From: Synechococcus sp. WH 8020
GTDB taxonomy: Bacteria > Cyanobacteriota > Cyanobacteriia > PCC-6307 > Cyanobiaceae
Reading direction: 5' to 3'
Length of the DNA: 64,000 bases
NCBI RefSeq assembly: GCF_001040845.1
Contig: NZ_CP011941.1
Span: 1,497,676-1,561,675 of the forward strand
The translations under genes were made by a program, and so were the position numbers. The notes under the pieces were generated by a model. The model had not been told where the DNA came from. It saw only the letters and a program-made list of their open reading frames with translations, and made no database searches. Shown piece after piece: positions 36,739-46,070 of this stretch (position 1 is its first letter; every line of letters begins with the position of its first letter).

Positions 36739-39700
36739 TCAGGTTGGTTCTGCCATTCCCCAACCACCGCCACCGGGCGTTGCAATCCAAAATCGATCAC
36801 CCGTTTCCACCCTCTGCTCGAAACAGCCTGGTTGTTCTTGCCAAGGGCCGTCACCTTCACTTATCCAAGTCATCCCCAGAGCACCTGGCTGCCCACCAGC
36901 CAAACCAAATGGCGCCACACGGCGAGACCCAGACAGCAAAGCCACCGTCATCGGAGCAAGAAAACGAATCTGACGCTCAAGTCCATCACCACCTGACCAG
37001 CAACCTTTCCCCCCACTACCCCGGCGTAGCTCAAAGCGTTCCAAACGCACAGGGAATCGTTGCTCGAGGATTTCCGGATCCGTGAGTCTGGAGTTGGTCA
37101 TGTGGGTTTGTACGCCGGATGAACCGTGAAATCCCGGACCTGCCCCACCACCCCCAGAAATCGTCTCGTAATACTGAGATCGTTCATCCCCAAACGTGAG
37201 GTTGTTCATCGTTCCCTGCGCCGCGGCCATCACACCCATCGCTGCGAATAACAGGTTGCAGAGCGCCTGAGAAGTCTCCACATTGCCTGCCACCACTGCA
37301 GCTGGGGGGAGGGGATTCAACAGTGAACCCTGCGGAACCACCAAAGTAAGCGGCTCAAAGCAACCCGCATTGAGGGGTATTGCTTCATCCACCAAGCAGC
37401 GCAGGACATACAACACAGCTGCTTTGGTGACCGCTAGCGGAGCATGAAAGTTGTGGTCTCCTTGGGGGCTCGTCCCAGTGAAATCAAGGCAAGCCGTTCG
37501 CGCTGTGTGGTCCACATGCAAAGCAAGCTGCAAACGGCCGCCATGGTCTAACTCCACAGTGAACTGCTGATCCGCCAAACGACTGATCACACGACGCACC
37601 GTTTCCGCCGCATGGGTTTGAACAAAGCGCATGTAACGACTGACGCGCCTAGGTCCCTCTCGCTGCATCAACTGTTCAAGATGCTCTACGCCGAGGCGGT
37701 TGGCTGCCACCTGAGCCTGCAAATCCGCCCAAAGCACATCGGGAGAGCGCGGCGACTGCCGCTCTGCCTTCAAAATCGCGTTCCAGCCATCCACATCCAA
37801 GACGCCACCACGCAGGAGTGACCAGTTGCGGAGCCGTAGGCCTTCCTCTCCGATCTCACGACTGAAAGGAGGCATGGACCCAGGCGTGAGGCCACCGACA
37901 TCAGCGTGATGTCCGCGACAAGCAACGTAGTAACTCGGCCGTTCCCCCTCTCCGAAGACAGGGGTCATCACCGTGATGTCTGGGAGATGGGTGCCCCCGT
38001 GATAGGGGTCATTACTCAGCACTGTTTCGCCCGGTTCCAAAGGCGGGCGTTCACCGCGTTGGATCTGGTGCAGCAGGTCCACCACCGCCTCACCCATAGA
38101 GCCCAAATGCACAGGGATATGGGGAGCATTGGCAACCAATGCCCCGTGGTGATCAAACAGCGCACAGGAAAAGTCAAGCCGCTCGCGAATATTCACTGAA
38201 CGACTCGTCTGCCGAAGTCGCTCCCCCATCTGCTCAGCAATCACCATGAAACGGTGATGAAACAGGCTTAGGTCCACCGGATCTGGAACATCAACAACCT
38301 GATCCCAAGATGACCTTTGGACCGGCAGCTCAGCAGCAGTGAGTAGCAAGCTTCCTGCGGAGTCGCAGTGGGCCGACCAGCCAGGCTCCAGCACGGTGCA
38401 GCCCGTGGGGTCAAGGATCAAGGCTGGGCCTTGCAAGGACTCTTGCAACACAGCATCGCAACGCTGCACCACCGGAACTTGTCGCCAACCAACCCCAGCC
38501 CAGTGAATGGTGGCTGTTGTGCTGAAAGCTTCAGACACCGACTGTGGCGCTGATGCCATGAGGGTGTCGTTATGAACGTGTGCTGGTGCCGTAAAAACCT
38601 CAACCTCCAATCGCTCCAGAATCAAGGCTGTAGTGCGGGGAGGCTTGTAGCCAAAGCGCTGCCGGTGGGCTTGATCGAAATCACCTTCCAACCTTGAAAG
38701 GTGCAAATTGGAGGTGAGATCGGTGATCGGGATCAGCAATCCCTGTTCGGAGGCAGCATCGCGAAGTTCAAGCCGAATGCGGTGCTCAAATAGGGACGCA
38801 TGGCCTGCCCCAGCGGCCTGCAGCTTCTCCTCTGCAAAGGCCAACTCCTGGCGAATCCTTCCAGGAATGGAAGCCAACACTTCTTCTCTGAGAGCACGGC
38901 GAACAACGACCTGACGCCATTCCCGCAGGCGTGCCTGACCCAGGCCAAAAGCCGACAACACGCCAGCGAGTGGATGGATCAACACTTGACTGAGCCCAAG
39001 CACTCCCGCAACTCGGCACGCCAATTGGCCAGCAGCTCCGCCATAGGCCACCAGCGTCCCAGCACGGATGTCGTGACCACGAAGCAACGACACCTGCTGT
39101 ATGGCACCCGCCATCATTTCCACGGCGAGGTCAAGAGCGCCCTCCGCAAGCGACTCAGGATCACGTCCCAACCGGCAAGCAAGCTCCCCAAAGCGCTGCC
39201 GGACCACCTCAAGATCCGGACGCAAATCCGCAGCTGGCCCAAACACGGGGGGAAAGGCCTCCACCTGTAATCGACCGAGAAAAAGATGGGCGTCGGTGAT
39301 CGTTAAGGGGCCGCCACAGCGATAGCAAGCTGGTCCTGGGCTAGCACCTGCAGAGCGAGGGCCAACCTGTAAACGATCGCCATCACCCCGAATAATCGAG
39401 CCCCCACCTGCGGCGACGGTATGGATCGGCAGTCGTGCAGCAGACAACTCGAGGCCTGCAATTTTGGTCTCAGCGCTGCGCTCCCAGTCCTTGTCAGAGG
39501 CACCTGCTGGCAAACAGAACACATCGGTGCTGGTGCCACCCATGTCGACCCCCACGAGCGGCTGATCTGCCAGACCAGCCGCCTCTGCTGCTGCAACGGC
39601 ACCGACCATTCCTCCAGCAGGCCCGGAGAGAATGGTGTCCTTCGCCAACAGTTGTTCAAGACCTTGCAAGGCGCCACTCGAGGTCATCACCCGCAGTCGT

Positions 39701-40419
39701 ACCTTCCCTCCAAGTGACTGCATCACTTGCTGGAGATAGCGAAAGAGCAGCTCTTCCAGCGCCGCCTCAACAACGGTGCTCTGAGACCGGGGGACTAAGC
39801 GCGGCAGTGGGCTTACCTGGTGAGAGCAAACCACCGTGGTGAACCCCATCGTTTGCGCCAACTGAGCCAGTTGCCTCTCATGGCACGGCTCTCGCCACGC
39901 ATGCATCAGTGCAATGGCGCAGGCGTTGATACCAGCACTCCGATGAGCGCGCAGCGTTGCCTCAAGCTCTTCATCGACGCAAAGAGGTTCCACCTCCTCC
40001 CCGTCGGCATTCAATCGCCCCCCGGATTCAACAACGGCCACAGCCAACGACGTCGGAGCAGGAATCTCCAGCGCGAACAGATCAGGGCGATGCTGATCAC
40101 CAATCAACAACAAATCCGCCAGACCCTTGTTGGTGATCAACAGAACAGGCTCCCCTGCCCCCTCAAGCAGGGCATTGGTCGCGACTGTTGTCCCCAATCG
40201 CACCTCCTGGATCAAACCTGGCGGGATTGGGGCCGCCGCAGGCAAACCCATCACCTCACGGATGGCACAAACCGCGGGATCACCACGATTGATCGTTGGC
40301 TCTGAGAGCACTTTGCGAACCACAAGCTCACCACTGGGGGCGCGACCCACCAGATCCGTGAATGTTCCGCCACGGTCAACCCAAAATTGCCACGACCCTT
40401 CAGAGCCTAGTGATTCCAA
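36739..40419 (-). CDS. 5-oxoprolinase (ATP-hydrolysing), HyuA-HyuB fusion
   Basis: 1226 residues, the usual length of OXP/OplaH. The N-terminal HyuA half (about 1-680) has [40 protein letters not shown] and [20 protein letters not shown]-binding blocks of the ASKHA fold. The HyuB half (about 700-1226) has [34 protein letters not shown] and [20 protein letters not shown]. The enzyme opens 5-oxoproline to glutamate with ATP, part of glutathione turnover and repair of cyclised glutamate. No partner genes are beside it. Intact with no frameshift. Relatives acting on hydantoins are usually split into two proteins. Confidence 0.92.
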   Translation of the reverse strand: MESLGSEGSWQFWVDRGGTFTDLVGRAPSGELVVRKVLSEPTINRGDPAVCAIREVMGLPAAAPIPPGLIQEVRLGTTVATNALLEGAGEPVLLITNKGLADLLLIGDQHRPDLFALEIPAPTSLAVAVVESGGRLNADGEEVEPLCVDEELEATLRAHRSAGINACAIALMHAWREPCHERQLAQLAQTMGFTTVVCSHQVSPLPRLVPRSQSTVVEAALEELLFRYLQQVMQSLGGKVRLRVMTSSGALQGLEQLLAKDTILSGPAGGMVGAVAAAEAAGLADQPLVGVDMGGTSTDVFCLPAGASDKDWERSAETKIAGLELSAARLPIHTVAAGGGSIIRGDGDRLQVGPRSAGASPGPACYRCGGPLTITDAHLFLGRLQVEAFPPVFGPAADLRPDLEVVRQRFGELACRLGRDPESLAEGALDLAVEMMAGAIQQVSLLRGHDIRAGTLVAYGGAAGQLACRVAGVLGLSQVLIHPLAGVLSAFGLGQARLREWRQVVVRRALREEVLASIPGRIRQELAFAEEKLQAAGAGHASLFEHRIRLELRDAASEQGLLIPITDLTSNLHLSRLEGDFDQAHRQRFGYKPPRTTALILERLEVEVFTAPAHVHNDTLMASAPQSVSEAFSTTATIHWAGVGWRQVPVVQRCDAVLQESLQGPALILDPTGCTVLEPGWSAHCDSAGSLLLTAAELPVQRSSWDQVVDVPDPVDLSLFHHRFMVIAEQMGERLRQTSRSVNIRERLDFSCALFDHHGALVANAPHIPVHLGSMGEAVVDLLHQIQRGERPPLEPGETVLSNDPYHGGTHLPDITVMTPVFGEGERPSYYVACRGHHADVGGLTPGSMPPFSREIGEEGLRLRNWSLLRGGVLDVDGWNAILKAERQSPRSPDVLWADLQAQVAANRLGVEHLEQLMQREGPRRVSRYMRFVQTHAAETVRRVISRLADQQFTVELDHGGRLQLALHVDHTARTACLDFTGTSPQGDHNFHAPLAVTKAAVLYVLRCLVDEAIPLNAGCFEPLTLVVPQGSLLNPLPPAAVVAGNVETSQALCNLLFAAMGVMAAAQGTMNNLTFGDERSQYYETISGGGGAGPGFHGSSGVQTHMTNSRLTDPEILEQRFPVRLERFELRRGSGGKGCWSGGDGLERQIRFLAPMTVALLSGSRRVAPFGLAGGQPGALGMTWISEGDGPWQEQPGCFEQRVETGDRFWIATPGGGGWGMAEPT

Positions 40420-40553
40420 GGGGTTTTAGCGATGTGTAGTCCGAGAATCGGCATGTATTAGGAGCAGGCGTTTGCAGTGAAATCACTGGTAAGCCACAGC
40501 TAGCAGATCCATCAGTCGCAGCCCTCAGCCCATCAAACAGAAGACTTGCCTCT

Positions 40554-40730
40554 TCAAATTCCGAAATCGATGTATTGGAGGCTCAAATCGACGGAAACAC
40601 CTGAATCAATATCGATTATTTCCAGAGAGAACAGATCAAGAATGCCTAGGCACAGAGCAACAGTGGAAGCACCTACGCAAACAAGGTTGATCACAAACGA
40701 CACCTGTATGGGGCGATGGTGTTGAGCCAT
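40554..40730 (-). CDS. small membrane protein, 58 residues, starting inside a T-run
   Basis: MAQHHRPIQVSFVINLVCVG, ASTVALCLGILDLFSLEIIDIDSGVSVDLSLQYIDFGI. One hydrophobic segment of about 24 residues. Its ATG directly follows a hairpin plus six T (minus strand), leaving no room for a ribosome site, which is odd. A decayed relative lies at 40953-41043. No family recognised. Confidence 0.45.
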   Translation of the reverse strand: MAQHHRPIQVSFVINLVCVGASTVALCLGILDLFSLEIIDIDSGVSVDLSLQYIDFGI

Positions 40731-40764
40731 AAAAAAGAACGGGCGTCTTCACAACCGACCGTTC
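40731..40764 (-). terminator. hairpin + T6 element, copy 1 (just before the 58-codon ORF)
   Basis: On the minus strand GAACGG...CCGTTC (stem 40737-40764, one inner mismatch then CG/CG) is followed by TTTTTTATG. The first 36 bases after and including the T-run match copy at 41043 (GTTTGGGGY.. pattern read CCCATACAGGT). It has the form of an intrinsic terminator. Confidence 0.7.
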
Positions 40765-40862
40765 AAAGCAGGACGCTTCCCAACATCCTGGCCCTAACCA
40801 ATACAAGCGTGTGACTGTGTCGGTGTCCGTAGAGATACATACTCATCTCCGTTGAAGGACAT

Positions 40863-40892
40863 AAAAAACCCCGTAAGGCAGATGCCTTGCGG
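40863..40892 (-). terminator. hairpin + T6 element, second type, copy 1
   Basis: Minus strand: CCGCAAGGCA tc TGCCTTACGG hairpin (40871-40892), two G, then TTTTTTATGTCCTTCAA. The text after the T-run matches that at 41204 (ATGTCCTTCGA). The frame it opens, MSFNGDEYVSLRT..., stops after 22 codons. Confidence 0.7.
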
Positions 40893-40938
40893 AGTGGGTG
40901 ATGGGGAAATTGGATTTTATTAAACCTTGTGAGTTTTA

Positions 40939-41043
40939 TTACCACTTACTCATCAAATACTCAGCAAAGCAACTCTGGAAACACCTAAAGCAAGCAGGGA
41001 TGGAAGCAGGCGGAACCTGTATGGGGAGATGCTGTTGCCCCAT
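40939..41043 (-). pseudogene. frameshifted relative of the 58-residue ORF
   Basis: Starts MGQQHLPIQV, matching MAQHHRPIQV of the ORF at 40554-40730. After CATACAGGT one extra base shifts the frame. In the restored frame LGVSRVALLSI matches VGASTVALCLGI, ending at a stop at 40953. DNA similarity (TAGGTGYTTCCA.WGTTGCTYTG) continues across the shift, so it is a degraded duplicate. The raw frame encodes 34 residues. Confidence 0.55.
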
Positions 41044-41070
41044 AAAAAACAGAGGGGTTTAATCCTCTGT
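41044..41070 (-). terminator. hairpin + T6 element, first type, copy 2
   Basis: Minus strand: ACAGAGG attaaacc CCTCTGT (41049-41070) then TTTTTTATGGGGCAACAG. Perfect seven-base stem. The T-run and the 30 bases after it resemble the copy at 40730. Confidence 0.75.
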
Positions 41071-41204
41071 CTTGGTGTGTGTGAGGTTGAGCCACTCTTC
41101 CCAGCAATGGCTCCCTTTGAAGATGGCTCGGGTGAATGTTCGATGTCCTTGAAACTCCAGTTAGCCGCAAGACCTCAAAGCCTCAACGACTGTTCGAAGG
41201 ACAT

Positions 41205-41232
41205 AAAAATGGGAGGGTGCTTACTCCTCCCA
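41205..41232 (-). terminator. hairpin + T5 element, second type, copy 2
   Basis: Minus strand: TGGGAGG agtaagcac CCTCCCA (41210-41232) followed by TTTTTATGTCCTTCGAA. Perfect seven-base stem. The frame behind the ATG stops after nine codons (MSFEQSLRL). Confidence 0.75.
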
Positions 41233-41652
41233 CAATGACTGCTTTCGACTTCTCAACGATGTCCCGAGAGGACGCAAAAGGTGTGACCCATCCGTATCTC
41301 TCGTGTGACTGAATGCTCCTGTGGTCTAGCGGTAGCAGTGCCAACCATTGCATCAGCCTGCCGTGCAGCAAAAAACACAGAAGTGTTTCCACTTCAAGCG
41401 ATCACATGCAAGACCCATGAACGGACTATTAATTAACTTAGCAATTCAAAAATCTAGTTACAGAACATGCAGAAACCTCTAACAACCCATTTGCCTCGAC
41501 TGTTCAGCAACCCCAATCCCTCTCCATGACTGTGATCTTGAGATTTGACTTATAGAGCAGAGAGCGCAAGCCCTTCAGGTCTTCTCTTCTTCCGAAGACC
41601 ATGCGACCAACGAAATCAGGAGAGGAATGAGAAGCAATGTCTTTTTCATTAT
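41233..41652. other. 420-base gene-free stretch
   Basis: No credible frame. A short stretch at 41314-41345 (GCTCCTG TG GTCTAGCGGTAG) resembles the 5' acceptor and D-arm of a tRNA but no 3' half follows. The lipoprotein gene ends at its right edge. Confidence 0.4.
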
Positions 41653-41865
41653 TTATTTTGTATAGGGCTCACAGAACTCATCAATTTCAAAAACTTGTTC
41701 CGGCAAGTCTTGTTTCCCCAACTTTTCAATTGCTTCCGCAGTTGTCAATTGTCCGGAATTTTTAAGAGCACAGGTGGTCTTAATTCTCTGCTCCTCATCC
41801 TCCGAAGAACAGGAGAGCATGAGTAAGAATAGTGACAGTGTTTGAAGCAGTTGAAACGTTTTCAT
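41653..41865 (-). CDS. mini-lipoprotein, 70 residues (paralogue of 54403-54618)
   Basis: MKTFQLLQTLSLFLLMLSCS then SEDEEQRIKTTCALKNSGQLTTAEAIEKLGKQDLPEQVFEIDEFCEPYTK. The lipobox is LMLSC, so Cys19 is probably lipid-modified after signal peptidase II. The mature part of about 50 residues has two further Cys (TCAL and EFC) that could pair. The same TCAL.N..Q....EA...LG......FE..E..C plan occurs at 54403-54618. Its ATG overlaps the nagB stop by four bases. Confidence 0.75.
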   Translation of the reverse strand: MKTFQLLQTLSLFLLMLSCSSEDEEQRIKTTCALKNSGQLTTAEAIEKLGKQDLPEQVFEIDEFCEPYTK

Positions 41866-42665
41866 TGGTAATCGTTTTGGGTGCACGCCCCCCCCTCAAC
41901 CCATGCTGCATCGTCCACCCACAACCAAAGTTTTGGGTGACGCCGTAGCCAGCTGGCAGGCACCTCTGGATCACCATCAAGATCCAAAGCCTTGCGCAGG
42001 ATCCCCGCCTTAGGAGCACCGGTCACGATCAAGTGAAGTTCCTTTGCCGCGAGGATCTCGTGGAGGCCCAGGGTGATCGCTTCCTCCGGAACCAACGCTG
42101 GACTGCCCTGGAACGAAGAGGCATTTTGCGATCGCGTAGCGGGGCTGAGTCTGACCACACGACAGCGCTCATCTGGACCACATGGGGGCTCGTTAAATCC
42201 CACATGTCCATTGCTGCCCAAGCCCAACAGCTGCGAGCCAATCCCCCCAGCAATGTGGATCTCGGCCGCAAAGCGATCAGCGGCCGCGTGAGGATCGGCA
42301 GCAGCTCCATCTGGTAACAACACTTGGGCAGGATTAAGCCCTAGGGGCCGCACTAGGTGATGCCCCATAAAGGAAGAGAAAGAGCTGGGATGCTCCTGTG
42401 CCAAACCCACATATTCATCAAGATTGAAACTGAGCCAGCGCTGACGCAAACGCGTCAGACGACCCGTAGGCCAGTTGCTTAAACGCGAAACCAATGCGGC
42501 GTAAAGCGGCTCCATGGTGCGTCCCGTCGCCAAACCCAGGGGCCGAAACGCCTGGTGCTCAAGAGAGTCCTGCAGGCCTTGCTCAAGCTGATCAACCACA
42601 GCCTCCATGAGCTGCAGCGGATTGCGCCTGCGCACGATGGTGATCGTGTCTGAAATCTTGAGCAC
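41862..42665 (-). CDS. nagB: glucosamine-6-phosphate deaminase
   Basis: 267 residues. GLATGRTMEPLY (sugar phosphate loop), FNLDEYVGL with the catalytic Asp, LGLGSNGHVGFNEP with His and Glu of the active site, and HLIVTGAPKAGILRKAL support NagB rather than the related 6-phosphogluconolactonase. It converts glucosamine-6-P to fructose-6-P and ammonia. Follows the SpoIID-like gene by 18 bases on the same strand, which suggests a link to amino sugar or cell-wall recycling. Confidence 0.92.
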   Translation of the reverse strand: MLKISDTITIVRRRNPLQLMEAVVDQLEQGLQDSLEHQAFRPLGLATGRTMEPLYAALVSRLSNWPTGRLTRLRQRWLSFNLDEYVGLAQEHPSSFSSFMGHHLVRPLGLNPAQVLLPDGAAADPHAAADRFAAEIHIAGGIGSQLLGLGSNGHVGFNEPPCGPDERCRVVRLSPATRSQNASSFQGSPALVPEEAITLGLHEILAAKELHLIVTGAPKAGILRKALDLDGDPEVPASWLRRHPKLWLWVDDAAWVEGGACTQNDYQ

Positions 42666-42683
42666 GATGAACTGCCACTGACG

Positions 42684-44120
42684 TCAACCCCACCAGGCTG
42701 ACTCTGAACGGAGCCGAAGCGCCACAGCTGGGTCATCACTAGAGCGGTAGGGGCGAATTTCTGCACCGCGGTAGTAGTGCAAAAGAATCTGACGAAAATC
42801 AGCACCTTGAAGCGCCAGACCATGGGCTCCCCACTGACTCATCCCAACCCCATGGCCAAAGCCTTGACCACGAGCTTCGAGAACCATCTCACCCACCCTG
42901 AAGCCAGGACGTGGCTGATTAAAAGCTGACTGGTTGAGAGGGGGGAGAGGGGGAGGTGGCAGGAGAGACGCCAGTCGACCGGAGGGCCTGGCTGGGGTGG
43001 CAAGACCACTTGCAGAGTCTTGCCAGAGACCGATCAAAGGTGGGGCTGCCTGCGTTGATGCTTGAGGAACTGATTGGCGGGCTCTCTGAGCAGATGTGGC
43101 TGAAGACGCACTGGAGCCATTGATGAGCTCGAATTGAACCATCGTGCTTTTGAGGCCGAGACGCTTGCGCAGCTCTCTCCCCGTCAATACCAAAGAACCA
43201 CGGGGGCCTTGCACACGCGCCGTACGCACCCGACCGGTTGAGCTTGTCTTGAGCACCTGCAAGCTCTTGACGCCTCCGGTTTCACGGAAGAGGCCACGCA
43301 GCTCATCATCATTAAAACGTTTGTTCCAGCGATGCACAGGACTGTGCTGATCGTGATCCGCAACGCTGACCAGGTAGGGAAGTTGATTGCGCCAAACCTC
43401 ACCACTGGGTTCCGTTGCACCACCTGAGCTGCTGTGAAACACAGCATTGATCAGCCTGCCAGCATGTACTAAGACCAAAGAGCGCGTACTTTCTACCGCT
43501 TCGATCGTGCTGGGGGTTTCGGATTCAACCCCGCGGTACACCTGGCTGGACACAGTGGCCTTCACATCGAAGTCTCCAGCCTTCCCACGCTGCCTGAGGG
43601 CATAAGTGCGCGCCGCGACCGCCTGAGCTTGCAAGGCTGGTAAGGGCCACTTGTGGGGCATTTCGCTCCCCACAACACTCGCCAAATAGGTTTCGATACC
43701 GAGGTGATTCACCACCTGGACCTGGCCGGCACGCACCAAAAATTGCAACCTGCCCCGATAGCGGCGGGAACCCAGCCAAACCCCCCGTGGATCGTTGCTG
43801 TTCACCTCAATCGCCGAACGAGCTGAGAGCTGGAGATCCGAACCGTTGCTCGTTTGACCGCTGATCAAGAGGCGCCCCGCTCTCAGGCTCACGTCCATGG
43901 AGCGCATGCGCTGATCGCCGCGGCCAAGACCACGGACCAGGAATGGCTGCTCTCCATCAGCTCTTAAACGCACCAACGAAGCTTGTGACAGGAGCACTCG
44001 CATCGAGGGCTCCTGTGCAGCCTGCACAGCCCTCTGGTCAAAGCCAACCGCCATGACAGCCATCGGCATGGTCAGGGCGGCAGTCAGGACGGAACAGAGC
44101 GCTGACGGACGGGAGACCAC
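42684..44120 (-). CDS. SpoIID/LytB domain protein, exported
   Basis: 478 residues with a signal peptide (VLTAALTMPMAVMAVG). VGSEMPHKWPLPALQAQAVAARTYAL, VYRGVESETPSTIEAV, VFHSSSGGATEPSGEVWRNQLPYLVSVADHD and GFGHGVGMSQWGAHGLALQGADFRQILLHYY are the SpoIID signature. SpoIID proteins cut denuded glycan strands in the periplasm. About residues 325-400 form a Ser/Ala/Pro-rich insertion. The neighbour nagB fits a peptidoglycan-related context. Confidence 0.92.
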   Translation of the reverse strand: MVSRPSALCSVLTAALTMPMAVMAVGFDQRAVQAAQEPSMRVLLSQASLVRLRADGEQPFLVRGLGRGDQRMRSMDVSLRAGRLLISGQTSNGSDLQLSARSAIEVNSNDPRGVWLGSRRYRGRLQFLVRAGQVQVVNHLGIETYLASVVGSEMPHKWPLPALQAQAVAARTYALRQRGKAGDFDVKATVSSQVYRGVESETPSTIEAVESTRSLVLVHAGRLINAVFHSSSGGATEPSGEVWRNQLPYLVSVADHDQHSPVHRWNKRFNDDELRGLFRETGGVKSLQVLKTSSTGRVRTARVQGPRGSLVLTGRELRKRLGLKSTMVQFELINGSSASSATSAQRARQSVPQASTQAAPPLIGLWQDSASGLATPARPSGRLASLLPPPPLPPLNQSAFNQPRPGFRVGEMVLEARGQGFGHGVGMSQWGAHGLALQGADFRQILLHYYRGAEIRPYRSSDDPAVALRLRSESAWWG

Positions 44121-44211
44121 TGCAAGCTGAAACTAGGGAGCTCAGTGTGACCTGACGATTCGAAAGCGGCCAGGTCCACATGGCAGATTTGATGGCTTAG
44201 CGCGTTGAGAC

Positions 44212-45156
44212 GTGCAGGTCACCTTTCTTGGAACCAGTTCAGGCGTGCCCACCCGTGGTCGCAATGTCTCGTCTGTGGCGCTGCGTTTGCCGCAGAGATC
44301 GGAACTGTGGTTGTTCGATTGCGGGGAGGGAACTCAACATCAATTTTTACGCTGCGACTTGCGCCTGTCCCAACTGAGGAGGGTGTTCATCACCCATATG
44401 CATGGTGACCATGTCTTTGGCCTCCCAGGGCTGTTGGCAAGTTTGGGGCTTGGCAGCACAAGCAAAGGTGTAGACCTCTACGGCCCTGACCCCTTGGATG
44501 CCTATCTCCAAGGGGTTCTGCGCACGAGTTCCACTCGCATCGGCTACCCGCTTGCAATCCATCGTGTGCGTGAAGCAGCTGAACAGAACTCCGTTGTGTT
44601 TGAAGACGACGATCTGATCGTGACCGCGGCCCCTCTCAACCATCGCGTTCCGGCCTACGCCTATCGAGCCGAACAAAAACCAAAAGCAGGTCGCTTTGAT
44701 ATCGACAAGGCGCGAGAGCTAGAGATCCCTCCGGGGCCTGTCTACGCAGCTCTGAAGCGCGGCGAATCGGTCACGCTGGACGACGGTCGAACCATTGATG
44801 GCAGGACCTTATGCGGGCCAGAACAACCTGGTGTAAGCGTTGTGTATTGCACCGACACCGTCTTCTGCGAAGCAGCTGTGCAGTTGGCTCAGGGTGCCGA
44901 CCTCCTGATCCATGAATCGACCTTCTCCCATGCTGAAGCCGACATGGCTTTCAAGAGGCAACATTCCACAAGCACCATGGCGGCCCAGACCGCTGCGGAA
45001 GCCGGTGTTAAGCAGCTAGCACTGACCCATCTCAGCCCTCGCTATGCCCCTGGAAACGCAGTCACAGCCGACGATTTAGTCGCCGAGGCCCGTGCCATTT
45101 TCCCGAACACAATTTTGGCCAAGGATTTCCTCAATGTGGTCGTGAATCCCTCGTAA
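44212..45156 (+). CDS. rnz: ribonuclease Z
   Basis: 314 residues from a GTG at 44212 ([18 protein letters not shown]). Metallo-beta-lactamase fold: [28 protein letters not shown] (HxHxDH Zn site), [27 protein letters not shown] and [10 protein letters not shown]. It trims tRNA 3' ends where CCA is not encoded; the tRNA-Val gene in this window indeed lacks CCA. Divergent from the SpoIID-like gene. Confidence 0.95.
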   Translation: MQVTFLGTSSGVPTRGRNVSSVALRLPQRSELWLFDCGEGTQHQFLRCDLRLSQLRRVFITHMHGDHVFGLPGLLASLGLGSTSKGVDLYGPDPLDAYLQGVLRTSSTRIGYPLAIHRVREAAEQNSVVFEDDDLIVTAAPLNHRVPAYAYRAEQKPKAGRFDIDKARELEIPPGPVYAALKRGESVTLDDGRTIDGRTLCGPEQPGVSVVYCTDTVFCEAAVQLAQGADLLIHESTFSHAEADMAFKRQHSTSTMAAQTAAEAGVKQLALTHLSPRYAPGNAVTADDLVAEARAIFPNTILAKDFLNVVVNPS

Positions 45157-45272
45157 TGAGGGACGCGCGCTGCAACAGTTCGTGATCACTAGACCCTCTA
45201 GTGCCTCATCCGCATCCCACCCCGTGATACAAGGACTTGGTGCGCTGTCTACGTCAGTCTCTGACATCTTTC

Positions 45273-45785
45273 ATGGCCTCTTTTTTCTCCACATTGCGTC
45301 GATCATTGAATCGACTGCTGATCGCCCTGCCAGTGCTGCTTGGACTGTTGATCAGTACCCCCGCCCAGGCCGCCCAGTGGGATGCCGAGATCCTCACGGT
45401 GCCAGCTGACGGCGATGGCGCCCTGGTCACCTTCAGTGAGCAGGAAATCAAGACAGGTCGGAAGGTGTTCAACGTCAGCTGCGGCACCTGCCACGCCGGC
45501 GGTATCACCAAAACCAACCAGAATGTTGGCCTGGATACGGAAACGCTTGCACTGGCCACTCCAGCCCGTGACAACGTTGCGTCTCTCGTGGATTACCTGC
45601 AAGACCCCACGTCGTATGACGGTGAGTACAGCATCGCCGATTTGCATCCCAGCATGCGCAGCCGCGATCTCTATCCCGCCATGCGCGATCTCACCGACGA
45701 GGATCTTCGCCTGATGTCTGGATACATCCTTGTGGCTCCGAAAGTCTTGGGTGTGGAATGGGGCGGCGGAAAAATTTACTTCTAA
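45273..45785 (+). CDS. psbV: photosystem II cytochrome c-550
   Basis: 170 residues. Signal peptide LRRSLNRLLIALPVLLGLLISTPAQA, mature start AQWDAEILTV, length about 137, normal for PsbV. Heme site CGTCH in NVSCGTCHAGG, later LVDYLQDPTSYDGEYSIADLHPSMRSRDLYPAMRDLTDEDL. It stabilises the oxygen-evolving Mn cluster on the lumen side. The ATG at 45273 is preferred over an in-frame upstream start at 45237. A strong terminator follows. Confidence 0.95.
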   Translation: MASFFSTLRRSLNRLLIALPVLLGLLISTPAQAAQWDAEILTVPADGDGALVTFSEQEIKTGRKVFNVSCGTCHAGGITKTNQNVGLDTETLALATPARDNVASLVDYLQDPTSYDGEYSIADLHPSMRSRDLYPAMRDLTDEDLRLMSGYILVAPKVLGVEWGGGKIYF

Positions 45786-45826
45786 ATCTTTTGATTAGAT
45801 AATTACCCCACACAAATAATCGGCCT

Positions 45827-45854
45827 AAGGCCTCAGGCTTGCCTGAGGCCTTTT
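45827..45854 (+). terminator. rho-independent terminator of psbV
   Basis: Nine-base stem GGCCTCAGG cttg CCTGAGGCC followed by TTTTATTTAT, 40 bases after the psbV stop. Confidence 0.92.
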
Positions 45855-46070
45855 ATTTATGCGTCGATCACGCATGCCATCCAGCGACAAAAGAATCCCG
45901 AACCTTGAGCCGAATACCTCCAAAAACGAGAAGCCAATAAACACATATCAACCCACTTTAAACAAAATGTTACTACCTTGCGAAACAAAAATTTTAATCA
46001 GACTGCCTAACGATACAAGCCATTCAAGATAAATTAATTCAAGCAAAAGAAATTTGGAGTCTTTTCAGCA

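Larger units (their letters stand above)
40731..41232 (-). repeat. tandemly duplicated two-hairpin module
   Basis: Four hairpin/T-run/ATG elements occur in the order type 2, type 1, type 2, type 1 when read along the minus strand (ATGs at 41204, 41043, 40862, 40730). Like elements are 342 and 313 bases apart, so the array looks like an old tandem duplication of a unit of about 320-340 bases that has diverged except around the hairpin-to-start junctions. Confidence 0.6.

Noticed and set aside
41314-41350. tRNA-like 5' half (acceptor + D-arm text)
   Set aside because: No anticodon stem, T-arm or 3' acceptor follows, so it is at best a fragment and may be chance.
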